Both the position numbers and the translations under genes were made by a program. A stretch of DNA of 64,000 bases from Onthophagus taurus (Eukaryota > Arthropoda > Insecta > Coleoptera > Scarabaeidae): positions 31,315,001-31,379,000 of the forward strand of contig NC_091972.1 in NCBI RefSeq assembly GCF_036711975.1, in the 5' to 3' direction. The notes under the pieces were generated by a model, which was given only the letters and a program-made list of their open reading frames with translations, was not told where the DNA came from and searched no databases. Shown here piece by piece: positions 1-13,337 of the stretch; within the stretch, counting starts at the first letter, position 1; every line of letters begins with the position of its first letter.

Positions 1-2
1 GT

Positions 3-1344
3 AAACATTCAAACAGACCACATAAACATAGTAATGATACTATCACTCTTATTAATGATTTTATTAAGTCTTTGAGAATCCGTAAGTCACACTATTTCCT
101 TAAAGATACGAAAAAGGTTTATTTAACCGAAAACTTAAGTATTTCGAAACTTCATGGAATGTTTAATGATAATTATCCAAAAAATCACGTGTCTTACTAT
201 TCATTCAGGGCAGAATTTAAAATAACTTTAATATTTTATTTGGCTATCCAAGGAAAGACACATGCAGTACCTACGATGCTTTCAGGGTTCAAAAGGCTTC
301 TATTACAGGAGGAGTAAACAGTTTCAGCAGTTTTGCTGAAAAAAGTAAAGAAAATAAAAATCTGGCCAAACTCGAAGCTGACCATAACCTTAATTTAAAG
401 AAAGCAAAACATTTTTATTTCCTGAAAAGGTTCTTTATTAAAAAATCCCTCAAGTCAAATATAGCCTATATTGTAATGGACCTTCAAAAAAATTTGCGCA
501 CACCCAATATCACATCGAACGATGTTTATTACCGGAGGTAGTTGAATATTCACGTGCTCTCAACAAATGAATCGGTTTTTTATACGTACGATAAAACTGT
601 TGCGAAGAAAGGAAGTGATGATGTATGTTCAATGCTGGATCATTTTATCAATCATTACCTTTCGAACACAGTTCAAGAACTTAATATTTTTTGTGATTCC
701 TGCGGAAGGCAAAATAATAATTATACGGTGTTTCGCTATCTCCATTATCTGGTTTTAAAAAATATGAAGATTGGATTGTATGAAAGTTTTGTTCCCTGTT
801 CGAGGTCACTCTTACGTGGAATGCGACAAGAATATGAGTTTCATCCCCCAAAAAGCCAATATTGAACTGCTTGAAGAGTGGAGGGAGGTAATAAGAAATA
901 GCAGAACTAAATCAACACCATTTCGAGTTATTAATTATGGTCTGACTTTATTCAAATCTTGGACTAACTTTTTGAAACCTTTTATAAGCTCAAATGCCTT
1001 TTTTCAACTAGGGCTGTGCGATACATAAAATTCTACAGGATGAAGATAAATTTATTTTTTACCGCAACACGTTTTTTGAAATCTATATGAAGAAAGATGT
1101 TATGTGGCAATCTCCAGCAAGAGGTAAAAACAAAGGGAAACCACCAACAAGATGTCAGCTTAGGTATTCATACGACTCTCCCCTATCAATCAGTATTGCT
1201 GAGTTCAACGACTTAACACATTTGGCAAAATTTCTAATCAATCTACAACCTGGAAGGTTTTACACATCCTTCCCAAGAATAGAAAGTATTGCTGCCGACA
1301 ATCTAGAAGACCTTTTTTTAGATTACGAACTGGACGACGAATAA
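3..1344 (+). pseudogene. Degraded mobile-type protein of unknown family
   Basis: A broken coding region enters from the left edge and ends with a stop at 1342-1344. It can be followed through several frames: a basic segment (residues KSHYFLKDTKK), a part with VFYTYDKTVAKKGSDDVCS at about 560-640, FCDSCGRQNNNYTVFRYLHYL at about 690-750, FPVRGHSYVECDKNM at about 785-840, and a C-terminal acidic tail. There is a stop at about 541, frame changes near 230-260 and 740-770, and probably another between 1000 and 1090. I recall this arrangement (FCDSC..QN, then GHSY.ECD) from multi-copy insect proteins that look transposon-derived, possibly a Sola-type DNA transposon, but I cannot name it with confidence. 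No terminal repeats are visible because the left end is outside the window. Confidence 0.55.
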
Positions 1345-2625
1345 TTATAATATTATATATTATTTTCAAAGCAATTTTCATTATTAAAAGCATTTTTTTA
1401 AGCAATTATATGTTATAATAACAATTAAATGTTTCATAGCTTTAACCATTTTTTTTGTTATTTTTATGGAATTTTACGACACCAAAAGTCTTATATTTGA
1501 TTTTGCCGCAAATGAATAAATTGTGATTATCATCGTAATATGTATCGAAAATCATTTATTGTATTTATCTCATTTCATCGCATTTCCCTCTATTATATTT
1601 CCTGTTATAAAATGACATCGATCGTGATGCTCACCAAGAAGAGATTACCTCTAACAATAGGAATAATTAATAAATCTGTAAAGTAACATTTTCTACTTAG
1701 ACAGGTGTCATTATTATGATTATAATAATCATTCAAGTTATTATTTTTTAATATTCGTGCAAGATTCACGCACGATTTTCTAAACACTTCTATGGAAGAG
1801 AGTAATCATTCTATTGTAGTAATATATTAGGTAATTCTACAACACCGAGATTCTATTTAGAAATTTTTTAAATATTTTTTTTTAATTTAATTTTTAAAGT
1901 ATCTATTATTTGATTCAAAATTAAAGCATATAAATTAGTTTGCTTGGCAGCACCTGTGCAAAACTGAAATGCTACCTCGCGCCTTTCTGAAGGACAAAAA
2001 GTTTTCAGAAAGTTGCGCCTTGGATAGACCACTAGATGAATGCTAAACCGCCTTTAATGAATAATATATTTCGGGGTTCCTTTTGCAACCGAAGCAGGGC
2101 TGCCACCCTCGTTTCCGCCCACTAAAACTCCGATCACAAAGCGGGAGCTTAGCTTTGGTTTCGGTTTTCGTTGCACGGCAATTCGCCCAAGACATTTAAC
2201 AGGCGTAATCTGTACAAAATCCTGTTAATAATCACTTATTATGTAAAAACGAAACATTTTTTTTTAAATAGAAAAAAAAGAATCAATTATTTTTAAAACG
2301 ATTAAAGTGAATATCAATTATTACTTAAACGCGTCTCTTCTTTTAAAAGCTTCCGTCCTTCTTAATAATTCAACGGTTTCTAAAACTGGAACAGACTTAA
2401 TCATTTATGCACGGCCAGAGAAAGATAGGATACCTCCAAAATATCGATGGAGGTAGTTATTTTTTTTTTGTTACACCAATTGTGTAATTTTTATTTTTAC
2501 GAAACAAAAATTGAATTTGAATTCAATCGGAGAATTCGGAATAAACGATTATATCAAAATTGAGGTGTTTTGATTGAAATTTTAACTTTGAAAATATTAC
2601 AAAAAAATTTTTTTTTTTGACTTAC
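1345..2625. other. Non-coding AT-rich stretch
   Basis: No convincing coding sequence. At about 1940-2220 there is a locally more GC-rich block (containing TTTCTGAAGGAC, CGAAGCAGGGCTGCC and CGATCACAAAGCGGGAG) that looks unlike its surroundings and could be an old repeat or a regulatory block; I see no open frame in it. Confidence 0.4.
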
Positions 2626-2872
2626 TGATTGTTGGTAAAGTGCTGCACGTATCCACCAGGACCAGAGACCCGGCGATGAAGGCTTCTGACAGACATAGGT
2701 TGGCATTCACTAGCATCGCCTCACAGAACATGTCCTTGCACACAACATGACATGATATACGCGCGGGGCAGCAAACGCGACCTCGGTACGCAGCCGACTG
2801 ACAATCCAGGAAGGCCGTGGAACGTGTTGGCGCATGCCCCCGCGCGACACGTTCGCCGAAAACACGTCTTCA
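2626..2872 (-). CDS. Candidate cysteine-rich exon (GC-rich)
   Basis: On the minus strand a frame is open for about 82 codons from just after a TGA near 2870 down to a consensus splice donor (ATCA|GTAAGT, exon end 2626). The translation is cysteine-rich (FLDCQSAAYRGRVCCPARIS, then CHVVCKDMFCEAM, NLCLSEAFIAG, VDTCSTLPTI). The only in-frame ATG is at 2731. The block is far richer in G+C and CpG than the flanks, as expected for a first exon or exon-promoter junction. The CC-x5-C-x3-C spacing recalls cysteine-knot modules such as those of RECK, but the resemblance is weak. Open frames occur by chance in GC-rich DNA, and no partner exon is in the window: a gene using this exon would continue leftwards past position 1. 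Confidence 0.25.
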
Positions 2873-2900
2873 TCTGTCCGAATTGCGCTCGTTAAGCTAC

Positions 2901-4800
2901 TTTTTTTGCTTTCTTTCCTTTTTTCGTCTTCTGTTTGCTTTCCCTGTAAACCTTAGAGTGCATACAATGCCAACTTTTTGATTTGAAATGAGAAAACAAC
3001 TGATCATAATATCATCAGATCCTTATTTTACAACCATTTTTTTATGAATAGAACGAGGATGTATAGAGTATAGACATATCACAGAAGAATAATCGACTGA
3101 AATAATTTAGAAGTTTTCAAAATTGCTTAAAATCGTTTTGGGGGTACTAAATTGATAGATATAAATCAACCCTTGTCACCCTTTATAGTACAATAACACT
3201 TCATCTAATAAGATTTCGAAAAATAGCACCCCACTTGTGATCATTTTAAAGCTTGAAAAAGATTTGGAGAAACAGGTTATTAAATTTGAAATAAAAAATT
3301 CATTTTTTTTTTGAAAATGTTATTTAATACTGATAACATTTTTGCTTACAATACAACATATAAACATCACAAAGTAATAATCTAAAAAATCGAGATTAGT
3401 TATTTTTGTTTAGAATGTTTCAATCGGTACACAATGACTTGCCGTGCAATAAATTACGCGAGCCACTCTGTATATTTTTTCTAAAATTAATTCGAAGCAT
3501 TCTAATCTTTTTTTTTAATAACATCTTAATATATTTAGTTTGCTTTTGGCACACAAAGGTGCGTAGGTAATTTATCGTTTTATATCTTTTAATATAATAT
3601 ATTTTGTTAATTCTTTAGTAAAGGTACTCTAAGACATACTCGCGTCTGGTTACATTGCACGTGACCTATTCCGAAAATAATTTGCGTTGTATCAAGACTG
3701 GGGGGAAAGGCGAAAAAGGCGTACAAAAATATCATTAGCCTTCAGTTAAAAATCTATAACTCACATTGAAAATACATGAATTTCCAATTTTATTATTAAA
3801 TTTCACTAAATGTGATGAATTGTACAGACATTTTTGATTGTTTTAAATTAGCTCAATTTACACCATTTTGATCACATCAAAAAATATAATGAGTTGAAAT
3901 GACAACTAACGCAAGTTTGAGTTTAACAAGTTTTTTTATATGTTATTCTTGTTATAAAGAGACTGAAGAGAAATTAATATCGGAATACACTGTGTTCAAT
4001 AAAATAAAATACCCAGAAAAACCAATTTTGTTAGTTCATTTTACACATTTCTCATAAGATTGTATCAAAATCCACATCTTAAGAAAAATAATATTCATAA
4101 AAATAAAAATTAGATTAGATTCATTAAAAAATGTTTTTTGTATCAAATTAAAGCTTAATTAAAATCTTCTTTATAAATACTCAAAATGTTTCAATATTAA
4201 GTTGCACATTAACGATTATACTTATAACATTAAGACAGTTAAACAAATCATGCCTTTTAATCACCGATTGGTAATCAAGAAAATTAAGAATTCTTTGCTA
4301 TTCGATGTATTGTCTGATCTCTTTATGCATCATCATGATGCGGATAGATCAAAGTTATTGAATTGTAGCTCATCATGATGATTTTGTGGCCACAGTCAAG
4401 AATTCACTAAGATGAACCATTCTCTTTTATCTGGATTGCCTTTATGTCATTTGAATGGAGTTTCTGCATTCTGGATATTCTTAATTATTACATGTTCTGG
4501 ACTTTTGTTGCTTATTTTCACAGACTTAAGACTGTTTTTGAAGTATCGAGTACTGATTTTGAATATATTAGGATTGGAAGTGACTTTTCTAATCCATCTA
4601 CAAACTCCTAAAATAGCACAGTTTTAATGTATATTAAGTTCCATTACTATTCGACAGCTTTTAGGAAACTGAAATTATTCGAAAGGACTTAAATTTACCA
4701 AATTAAAAATAAATCAACTCTGCCTATGAGGTTAAGTGAACTGAGTAGCTCGACGATTTCACAGCTGGTTTCAAGACCGATAAAAAGGAGGGTTCCAAGT
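2901..4800. other. Non-coding AT-rich stretch with a short dispersed repeat
   Basis: No gene found. The segment at about 4360-4570 (CATCATGATGATTTT... CTTAAGACTGTTTTTGAAG ... AGTACTGATTTT) has a diverged relative at about 7310-7510 on the same strand, so the LINE remains between them lie inside, or next to, an older dispersed repeat. Confidence 0.4.
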
Positions 4801-4829
4801 AAAGTTAGCAATCTGCTCGTGGTAAAACA

Positions 4830-7060
4830 AAATCCTGCTCATAGAACCAATTGCACGGCCCGGATGATATTGGATTAATTAATGAAAAACCAACCACAAT
4901 AAAAATTGCATGCTGGAATGTAATGTCTTTCAGCAATAAAGATCAATACATAGTATTAGAAATGAACAGGCTCAGAATAGACATACCAGCGATACCAGAA
5001 AAAGATCGAAACAAAAATCAACAACTGAAATTACATCAATGACAGACTGCTGCAGATATCGATCATCTTTCAAATAAGTAAAATAACATATCAGTGCATA
5101 CGCGCTAGATAATAACAAAACAAACGAAGAGATCGGCACATTCTACTACAATCTGCAAGGTGTAATCGATGGAATACCACATACGCAAATTATGGAAAGG
5201 GATGAAGTTATAATCTTAAGAGATTGTAATACAAGAATTTGCAACATCATCAACTCCAACGAATAGTTGAAGTAATAGAAGATGGTTTCGAAAACAAAAT
5301 GTACACAATACCGCTCTTCTTGGACATTACACAAGCTTTCGATCGAATTTGGTTGAATGGATTGAAATTCAAGATCCTAAAACTTGATTTATTATAATAC
5401 CTCAAATCAATCCTTCTATCTTTCCTGACAAACCGAACCTTTTCCACCGAAATCCACGACTGCTGCTCCTCCAAATCACCAATACCCCCATTCCTTTTAA
5501 TATTTATAAGCACGATATCATCCAAATTGTTCAAAATGACATAACTATGTTTGCGGATGATACAGTCTTATTTACAAAAGATGAAGATCTATCCATAGCA
5601 ATAAGTAAATTACAAACTATTAGGACTAAGATAAACAAATGAGTCAACCTATGGAATTTAGACCTTAACGAATAAAAATGTTCACATTATTGGGAAAACA
5701 ACGAAGAATCAATAAAATATCTTTGGATTCATTTGGATACAAGACTCACTTGGAAATATCATATCAACTTGAAGCTAAATAAGGGTTATGGGAGACTAGC
5801 TGAATTATATAGTATCATAAACAGGAAATCTTCCCTTAAACCTGAATGCACTGTTCTAATTTACACCTCGTTAATTCGCCCAATGGAGATGTACCTGTGA
5901 AATATGGGGAAATGCGGCAGAATCTAATCGGAAAAAGTTGTGTGCACTACAAAATAAGTTACTTAGAATAGCTGTAGATGCCGAATGGTTTATCACAAAC
6001 AAGCAACTACACAACGAATTAGGCATTAAAACGATTGAAGAGTTTGTTTCAACGAAAACCAAAAAGTTCCAAGAACGACTACACATGTGTAAATCAACAG
6101 AACTCTACAATTTGGGCAGAAGAAATATTCACAAGCGATTGCAGCGGAGATTATCCCAAGATCTATACTTATTGTAATTAATTTTTCCTCTAAGCCAACC
6201 CAACCCAGGCTCTAGAGCTGGTCTGGTAAAATAAAAAAAAAAGAATTTGCAACGAGGTTATATCAGGCATCAAAAACATATTCAATGAAAAGACTATAAC
6301 CGAAAGAGGGGGGAGACTAATACAGCTTTGAATTTCACAGAATTGCACAGAACCTTCTCAAATAGACGTTATCGCTAATACTCATAGGGATTCGTCTTCT
6401 CCAAATGAATAATAAAATAAACAACCTAGAATTTGACAAACAGAAAATCAAGAAAATCAAGGATAAAATAACCAGAGCTGACTAAATATGGCAGAGACGT
6501 ACTCGTAAATAAAATACACACCCATATCAATGAAAGTGCAGAAAAGTGATGCCAAACTTCAAGAAGGGTGGAAAGACAAACCCAAGATCTATGATCTATC
6601 ATGAGTTCTACCCAAAAATTTAATTCTATAACAAGATCAAATGCTATAAGAAGTAATAACAGCAACTGTGATCTGAGAACAACAGGGATTCAGAAAAAAC
6701 AGGTCAACTATAGATGCAATCTTACCAACCCAACCCATATATTTCAACAAAACAGCTTTTATGTGTTTCATTGACAGGCTTTTGATAGGGTGAGATTAGT
6801 GACGTAGTGACCTTACTAGAGAAACAACACATACACCAGAATATTGTGACACTTGTAAATGAGATTCACTTTAGTAATGAACGAAATAATTGACAAAACT
6901 AGAATACTGTTTAAGTTCGAGAAAAAGGCAGTACTGAAAAGGAGTAAACATCACTAGCAATAGAAACCACAAGACTAGTGGTGGCGTTTGAGTTCCTCCG
7001 GAATCTAATATCGAGGAACAAATACTTACAAGTAAAAAGTAACTTAAGGATTTATAAGAC
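4830..7060 (+). mobile_element. RTE-type LINE relic (endonuclease and RT fragments)
   Basis: Fragments of an endonuclease/reverse-transcriptase polyprotein in shifting frames. An AP-endonuclease start (KIACWNVMSFSNKDQY, about 4900-4950) is followed by VIDGIPHTQIMERDEVIILRD at about 5160-5220. The reading resumes after the nested insertion with VISGIKNIFNEKT (about 6257-6295), then KIHTHINES (about 6510-6535) and an RT piece reading QAFDRVRL followed by HTRIL and VNEIH (about 6775-6875). Motif order and wording fit the RTE/BovB-like LINEs of arthropods. Many stops and frame changes make it dead. It is interrupted at 5246-6240 by a Jockey-type LINE. Confidence 0.65.
5246..6240 (+). mobile_element. 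5'-truncated Jockey-type LINE with 13-bp target duplication
   Basis: The C-terminal half of a Jockey-type ORF2: FADDTVLFTKDEDLSIAISK (RT catalytic ADD box, about 5555-5610), KYLWIHLDTRLTWKYHI, then NKLLRIAVDAEWFITNKQLH and ELGIKTIEEF, ending at about 6177. A short 3' UTR with the phrase CCAACCCAACCC and an A-run follows. AAGAATTTGCAAC occurs immediately before the fragment (5233-5245) and immediately after its A-tail (6241-6253), a clean target-site duplication. Several internal stops show it is inactive. Confidence 0.8.
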
Positions 7061-7199
7061 GATTAGTAGGATTGGTGATGATGTACGATATTAAAAGAAA
7101 GGTGGAAAACACCACAACCAAAAGACTTCTACCCAACCCAACCAGAAAATTGAAAACTCTTTGAGCAATTGCTAGCTACTCTTTGAGAGACCGTATAAG

Positions 7200-10100
7200 A
7201 AGCGAAGGCATTAAGAAAACATGTGGAGTGCAGTTTACAGCTTACTATTTTCGGGTTCGCCCAAGGAAGCTTCTCTCGTCCCACATTAACGCACAAAATG
7301 TATACACCTCATTATGATGATTTTCATTTATCTTGATCGCCTTCACGCTATGTGTGTGGAATAGTTGTATTCGTGGATGACGTCTGGATGCTTTTTACGT
7401 TAGTAAGACGTTAATCCTAGTCCCCTTTTGGTGTATTCTATTATTGCGCCTTAGTTGATTATCTTCAAAGTCTTAGGACTCTTTTTGAAGTATCCAGTAC
7501 TGATTTTAGGTTGATGGCTGACTTCATTACATTCCTGCTGAAAAATAATAATAACACTAATTAACTCTCTAATTGTATTACTTGAACATTAAATCTTACC
7601 ATCCAGCCTTTGGTTGCAATTCATCACATTGCAAGTAATAACTCATTGCTGGCTTCATTTTTTCTCTTCCTTTCTTAGAAAGGTATTAGAATTTGAATAG
7701 ATTTTTGATGTGCTCTGTGCTCAGACTGAGATGTTTACCACTTGCTAGGCGTTTGTTCCTGTCCATATCTACAAAGCGATTAGCGTCAACTCCCTAGTTG
7801 CTAATGCCATAATCATTCAGGATAGTTAACAGAACTATTTTAACTTCATGATGTGTAAGCCTCTATAATTATTAACATATTTTAAAGTCGTTAATTTCGG
7901 TAGTAATTTCCTTGTTATGTTCATTTTGGACACAAAGGAGCTTCTAGATCTTTTTTCTGCTTCTCCACTTTTCTCAAACCACTTCTAATAATAAGATTTC
8001 TCAGCTGATAAACCTTGGAATTTCCATACTACCAAACTGCTTGCTTTGGATAGGTGGATTAAAAGCACTTAAAATCCACCAAATGGAAGTGCACGATTTG
8101 TAATGAAATTGCAATTTTGCATATTCTCTCAATTGTCAATGACGATCCAGAAATTATCTGTCACATCTTTAAAATTTCTTCCCAAACTATCTCATTTTTC
8201 TCTCCATTCCTTCTTTTGTCGAAAATGTTTGAATGGATTACTAACCTTCTTAAATAAAAGGCGATTGCATTTTCAGACTCATCTATTAACTGAAAACATA
8301 ATAGGTTATTTTCATGATTTGCAATACGGAAATATGTATATAAACTGTATTTTTATCATAGAACATACGAAATCATGTCTTTTCTCTCTATTGCTATTAT
8401 AGAAGTATGCAGATTGCAAAATTTTCTCACATTTTGTAATCAGCGTGATACTTTTTAAGCTTATGAGAATAAGCCACCACCAGGAATTGGAAACTAGATA
8501 ACTGTATCTTTAAACAGCCCTACTTTTATTGACGTTAAGTACGACAACAAGATAATGGACTCGAATTTACAGTTGATGTGATCAAAAATCTTTCGATTTT
8601 AAATCAATGCGATCACCAATATCTGAGAGATATGAAATGGGGTATCAATGCAACATTTGTAAAAGACAAGAAAAGAATTGGTTATTGTTAGAAACTGTAC
8701 TCTGTTAAATATTCTGAATGTAGACCGTTGCCCCTTGAGAGGCCTCAGATGTACTTGGGAAAGATTTCAAAGTTGATAATTATCTTTTCAAGGTAACAAG
8801 AAAAAATAGATTTGTCAAAACATTTTAATCATGTTTATAATATTTTAATCATTAAAATTTTTAATTATGTTGTACTGTCATGCAGCGAGATTAATAAATC
8901 AACTTTAATGTCTGCCGACGATTAATGTTACCAGCTGTAATGTAATAATACTGCTGTACTCGAGAATTCTAAATTACCATTATATTACGAATATTATCCG
9001 ATAATTGAAATAATATATACCGTAAGACGAGAGGGTTTGAGGATTTAGCCGAAATAGACATTAGAGAATTACTTTCTAACGTAGAATCAATTAATGAGAA
9101 TGATTTGGTAGAATCTGAAATTAGATTTTGCTCATTAAATATCATTCTTGTAGGACTTACTTACATCGGAGAATCAGTTTGAAAGTTTGATTGATCATAA
9201 AAGTCAGAAAAGAAGACTAACATTGGGAAAGTCCTTGAATAACATTGGAAAAACAACCATGAAATATTTAGATAACCTTAGAACTTTCAAGGCTTCTGGA
9301 AATAATGATAAATTTCTAGATATATTTATTTGGAGAATATTAGATAAGCTTAAAAATCCATGAAAATTTTTTTGAGGAATCTTTTAAAATACCTGAAAAT
9401 CTGTAAAGATATCTGAGACTCCCTGAAATAACGTTGGAAATCGCATTAAATTCTTGAAATCCGTAGTTATGTCTTAAAGCATTTTATGAATTTTATTAGA
9501 AATCGTTGCAAATTCTTCAAATGCCTTTGAAAATTTTCTGGAAATCATTGATACTCTCTATTCAGTACCTTATGTATCTTTGCATATCTTCTCACTACCT
9601 CCTCATCGTTCTTCTTTCTAACCAATTTTTTTCCGATCAATTTCCTTCGTGGTATTCTTACTATCTTCTTCTTGTGATTACTTTGTTGACCATACATCTT
9701 TTCCTATCAAATTCCTCCCCTTCACGAACCCGTCCTACAATGACAGCAGAATCGCGCGTCGGGTCAGGTTAACGCTAACAATCCCTCAGGATGGATTTCT
9801 ATCCCCACAGTTACAACAGAGTTTGTTCGGGAAAGAAAAAGAAAAAAAATGAAGTAGGACAGATTTCTGCTAATCCGAAAAGTAGATGCATTTCGTTTTG
9901 CCTTTGCATAAATTAAGCAACGTTTGTGCTGTTTCTACTGTATTTAAATTGCCCATTATAGTTTATAAAGTGTTTAACTGCAAACTTAGGATTTGTTAGT
10001 TTTTCGGGCAGAACAGGTTTGATATGAATGTTGATTTATATGCATGCTCTGTCGCACAGTTTATTTAACAATATATAACAATATTATTTAAGAAATAAAA

Positions 10101-12848
10101 GAATATTGAAGAGAAATGAAAAGAAACAGCCAAAACATTTTTTTAGAAAGCACTACATACCTATTATAAATATAATAGAACAAGGTATTTAGTTACTTAT
10201 CTGCAACTATGAAGAACTAAATGGACATTAGATGGAAGCTGATCTTTTCCAGCAGCAAAATTCAGTAGTGTAATAAACTTTCCAAAGTTTCGATTTCTTA
10301 GATTTATGGTTATTATCCTCAGCATATGAAGTTCTTTTCTATTTAGTAGAGGAATGTGGTTTCCTGTGGAATCCTTTATAGCGATTTGATTATTGTAATT
10401 TACAATAAGTTGTTTTTAGTTTAGCCCTTCTTTTCATTGTGTAGTGTTAATTTTTATGTTTTGGGAAAATAAAAATATAACTAAATGAAGAAATAAATAG
10501 TTTTAGGAATACAGTCGGTTGTATCGTCTGGGCAAATACTGAAACATTTTGTAGTGCTTTAATGTAATTTTGATTCCTATTTAATTCCGATTTTTCTTTA
10601 TTTGTACGATGGTATAAGGTAGGGAAATTAAATAGGAGGCAAAACTATGTAACTCCTTCTATAGGAAAGACATCTCTAGAGAAGCACTTATATTAAGAAC
10701 GCAAATGATGTTAATAATTGCCACTAAAACTTTAGCTGTAACAGATAAAAATGCGCACGAAGTCAAAACGTTTGATATGATTGAACAAATTTTAAACGAC
10801 AAATTTGTACAGACCCGCGCCGGTTCTTTTTTAAATGAAAAAAAAATTATTTTTTCCTTAGTTATTTTTATAAATAACTATTTATCCTAAATTGTCTTTT
10901 GAAATAAGCCTGAAAGGGCAAATAAACAATCATGCGGTGCCATTTTTCTTACTTTGTTCTATCTAAAAAACCTTTTGACTTTTAGAACAAAATAATTTAT
11001 ATTAGAAGTACATAAAATAAATTTTAATTCTATAATTGTAACTAAAATGCCTATAATTAAATGCCTACAAACCGCTTATAATTTGGAAGTTATAGTACCG
11101 GAAATATGTCCCATTTATTATATTATTATAATTATATCTCATTTAACTATATCAGAATATTATTCTGATATAGTTTAAGAATGCACGTTTTGCACAATTT
11201 TGTTTGTAGATAATTGTATTGCAAAAAATTATGCTCCATTTATTCATATTTATTTAGATATCAGTTTTTAATTGTTTATTAAAAATTAGGTTTGAATTGG
11301 ACTGGTTTAGCCGATATATAACCTTCTAATTGTAATTGTAACAAAAAGAGTAACATAAATAAAGAGTTGATTATAAGTTCTCATTATAAGTTAAAATTTT
11401 AGCTTTCATTGGGTTGCTCTAAGTTTTGACATGAAAATGTCATAATTTTTAACCATTTTTAACTTTCGTGCATACACGACATAAAGATAATATTATAGTA
11501 GTAGTAGATAAAAATATTTTTCAAAAATCAGAGATTTTATTTTATAGAACACATTGTATAAAGTAATTGTAGATGTGTTGTTATAAATACAGATTGAACA
11601 CTCTTAATTGGTGAAATCGAACAAAATCTCCATAATTTTCCTTCCATAAGTTTTACTTTACTTAATTATTTATTGTTCATTATTAGATTTCACAAATTTT
11701 TTCACAAACAGGATCGGTATGTTTTGTTTAGAACACATGGATAAGCTTATTTGCGTGTTTTCTCTTTATTTTTGGCCTACCATTTAAAATTGTCTCCTCT
11801 TTTAACACAACCCAAATCTGAAATCGCAAATCTTTTAATTATTTAAAACATTGAAGTGGAACTAGTCAAAAAGAAGATTTATACCTATTTATGTAGACAG
11901 AGATTTTTAATAATTTCTCAAAACTATCATTCAGAAAATTGTCAAAATCCTGAACTATTTATTTTCCAAGATAATATTGGTTTAAAATTGAATATGATAA
12001 ACCTTACAGTCCAAACACTGGTGGATTTATTTTTTTCTGAAGAATTTCTTGCATTGCTGACTGAACATACTAATTTATATGCTGTGCAACAAATTGCATA
12101 ACTAGTTGTTTTCCTTCAATAGAACATTAATTGGAGTAGAAACAAAGTGTATAATGTAACATTTTAGCGATCCTATTTTCACTTCGTTGCTGTCGTAATA
12201 CACAGACTATTAGATTACCAAAAAAGTTTGCTAGAGCCTGAAGTCATTGTGAAAATAGCAAATTACAACAGTACATATTCAAAATGCATCAACTTTTTAT
12301 TGAAAAATACCCCGCCCTAAGAAATGTCTTAAAATGAGTTTTACTTGAAATATTTCATAGAAAATATTGGCTAGTTGCATTCAAAAGTCAAGTTCATTAC
12401 TCTCAATAAAACAGCCAAAAAGGTAGCTGCGGCGGAACTACTAGTGTAGTGCAGTGCAGAAGAGGCAGATAATATACCAAATTGCAGAAGTAACAGTGAT
12501 TTGGAAATAGATTAGGTGTCGTATTTGATTATAATATGCAGAACTTATCTCCACTTTTTATGCCAATGCAAGAATTGCATAATCTCATGAAATTATGTTA
12601 TTATGAATTCAGTATTCATGATACAGGTCATGCAATCTCCATCTTCTATAAAGAAGAAGAGGCAAACAATAGTCCAAACGAAGTTTGCATACTGTAGGTA
12701 TATGTAAGCCGATGGAAATGGTTTAATCCTGCCAAGCGATGCGAGGTGGAACAGAAAATGATGAAATGAAAATGAAAGTCAATGGGAAAAAGTGTTAAAA
12801 AGGTACGTGAAGAAAATATTGGCTAAAACGATCTGCTGAAGATTACTT
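7200..12848. other. Long AT-rich stretch without recognisable genes
   Basis: I see no supportable gene. Short open frames here (for example at 8103-8402, 9506-9772 and 11856-12101) have low-complexity, hydrophobic or AT-driven composition and no recognisable motif. A 14-bp perfect palindrome lies at 11145-11175. Parts of 8700-9500 contain repeated phrases such as TTGGAAA/CCTTGAAA that suggest old, diverged repeats. Confidence 0.5.
11145..11175. repeat. Short palindrome, 14-bp arms
   Basis: AACTATATCAGAAT is followed after 3 bases by its exact reverse complement. It may be the remnant of a small foldback element or chance in AT-rich DNA. Confidence 0.5.
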
Positions 12849-13273
12849 CCCAGTAAACAAATTTGCGTTTCAGAAACATTTCTGATACATATTATTGAAA
12901 CATGACATGTTAGAAAAACTTATACAAAACTGGTGCCATTCTAAACCAGTATTGGAACTATTCGAACTGAGAACAGAACAAAACACCGAATAGAACAAGA
13001 CGTGACAAGACGTTGACCGCGTCACCGCGATGAAGACATTCCAGACATGTTTCAGACACATTTGTAAAGAAATGTTTCAAACAAAATGTTTCTGCAACAT
13101 ATTTTAATGATATTTCATAAATATTCCTACTGAAATGTATTTGATACATATCTTTAGATACGTTTCGTAAAAATCGTATCTGTCACGTATATGAAACGTA
13201 GTTCTAAGATGTTTCATTTAATTCACTGTACATTAAAATTGAAATGTTTCACAGATGTTCCTTGTTTACTGGG
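12849..13273. mobile_element. 425-bp MITE with CCCAGTAAACAA terminal inverted repeats
   Basis: The block begins CCCAGTAAACAA (12849-12860) and ends TTGTTTACTGGG (13262-13273), a perfect 12-bp terminal inverted repeat. Inside, variants of GAAACATTTC / ATGTTTCA are repeated about ten times in both orientations. No coding frame of interest. I could not fix a target-site duplication (flanks GATTACTT and TTTAATA), so the superfamily is unresolved. Confidence 0.75.
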
Positions 13274-13337
13274 TTTAATATCTTAAAGCCAATATCTGTG
13301 GGACTTGAAAAAGTGCTTCTTTATTTAATTATAACTG

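Noticed and set aside
9506-9852. Hydrophobic 88-codon frame and overlapping 67-codon frame
   Set aside because: Leu/Ser/Tyr-rich translation from T- and C-rich DNA, no splice context or motif.
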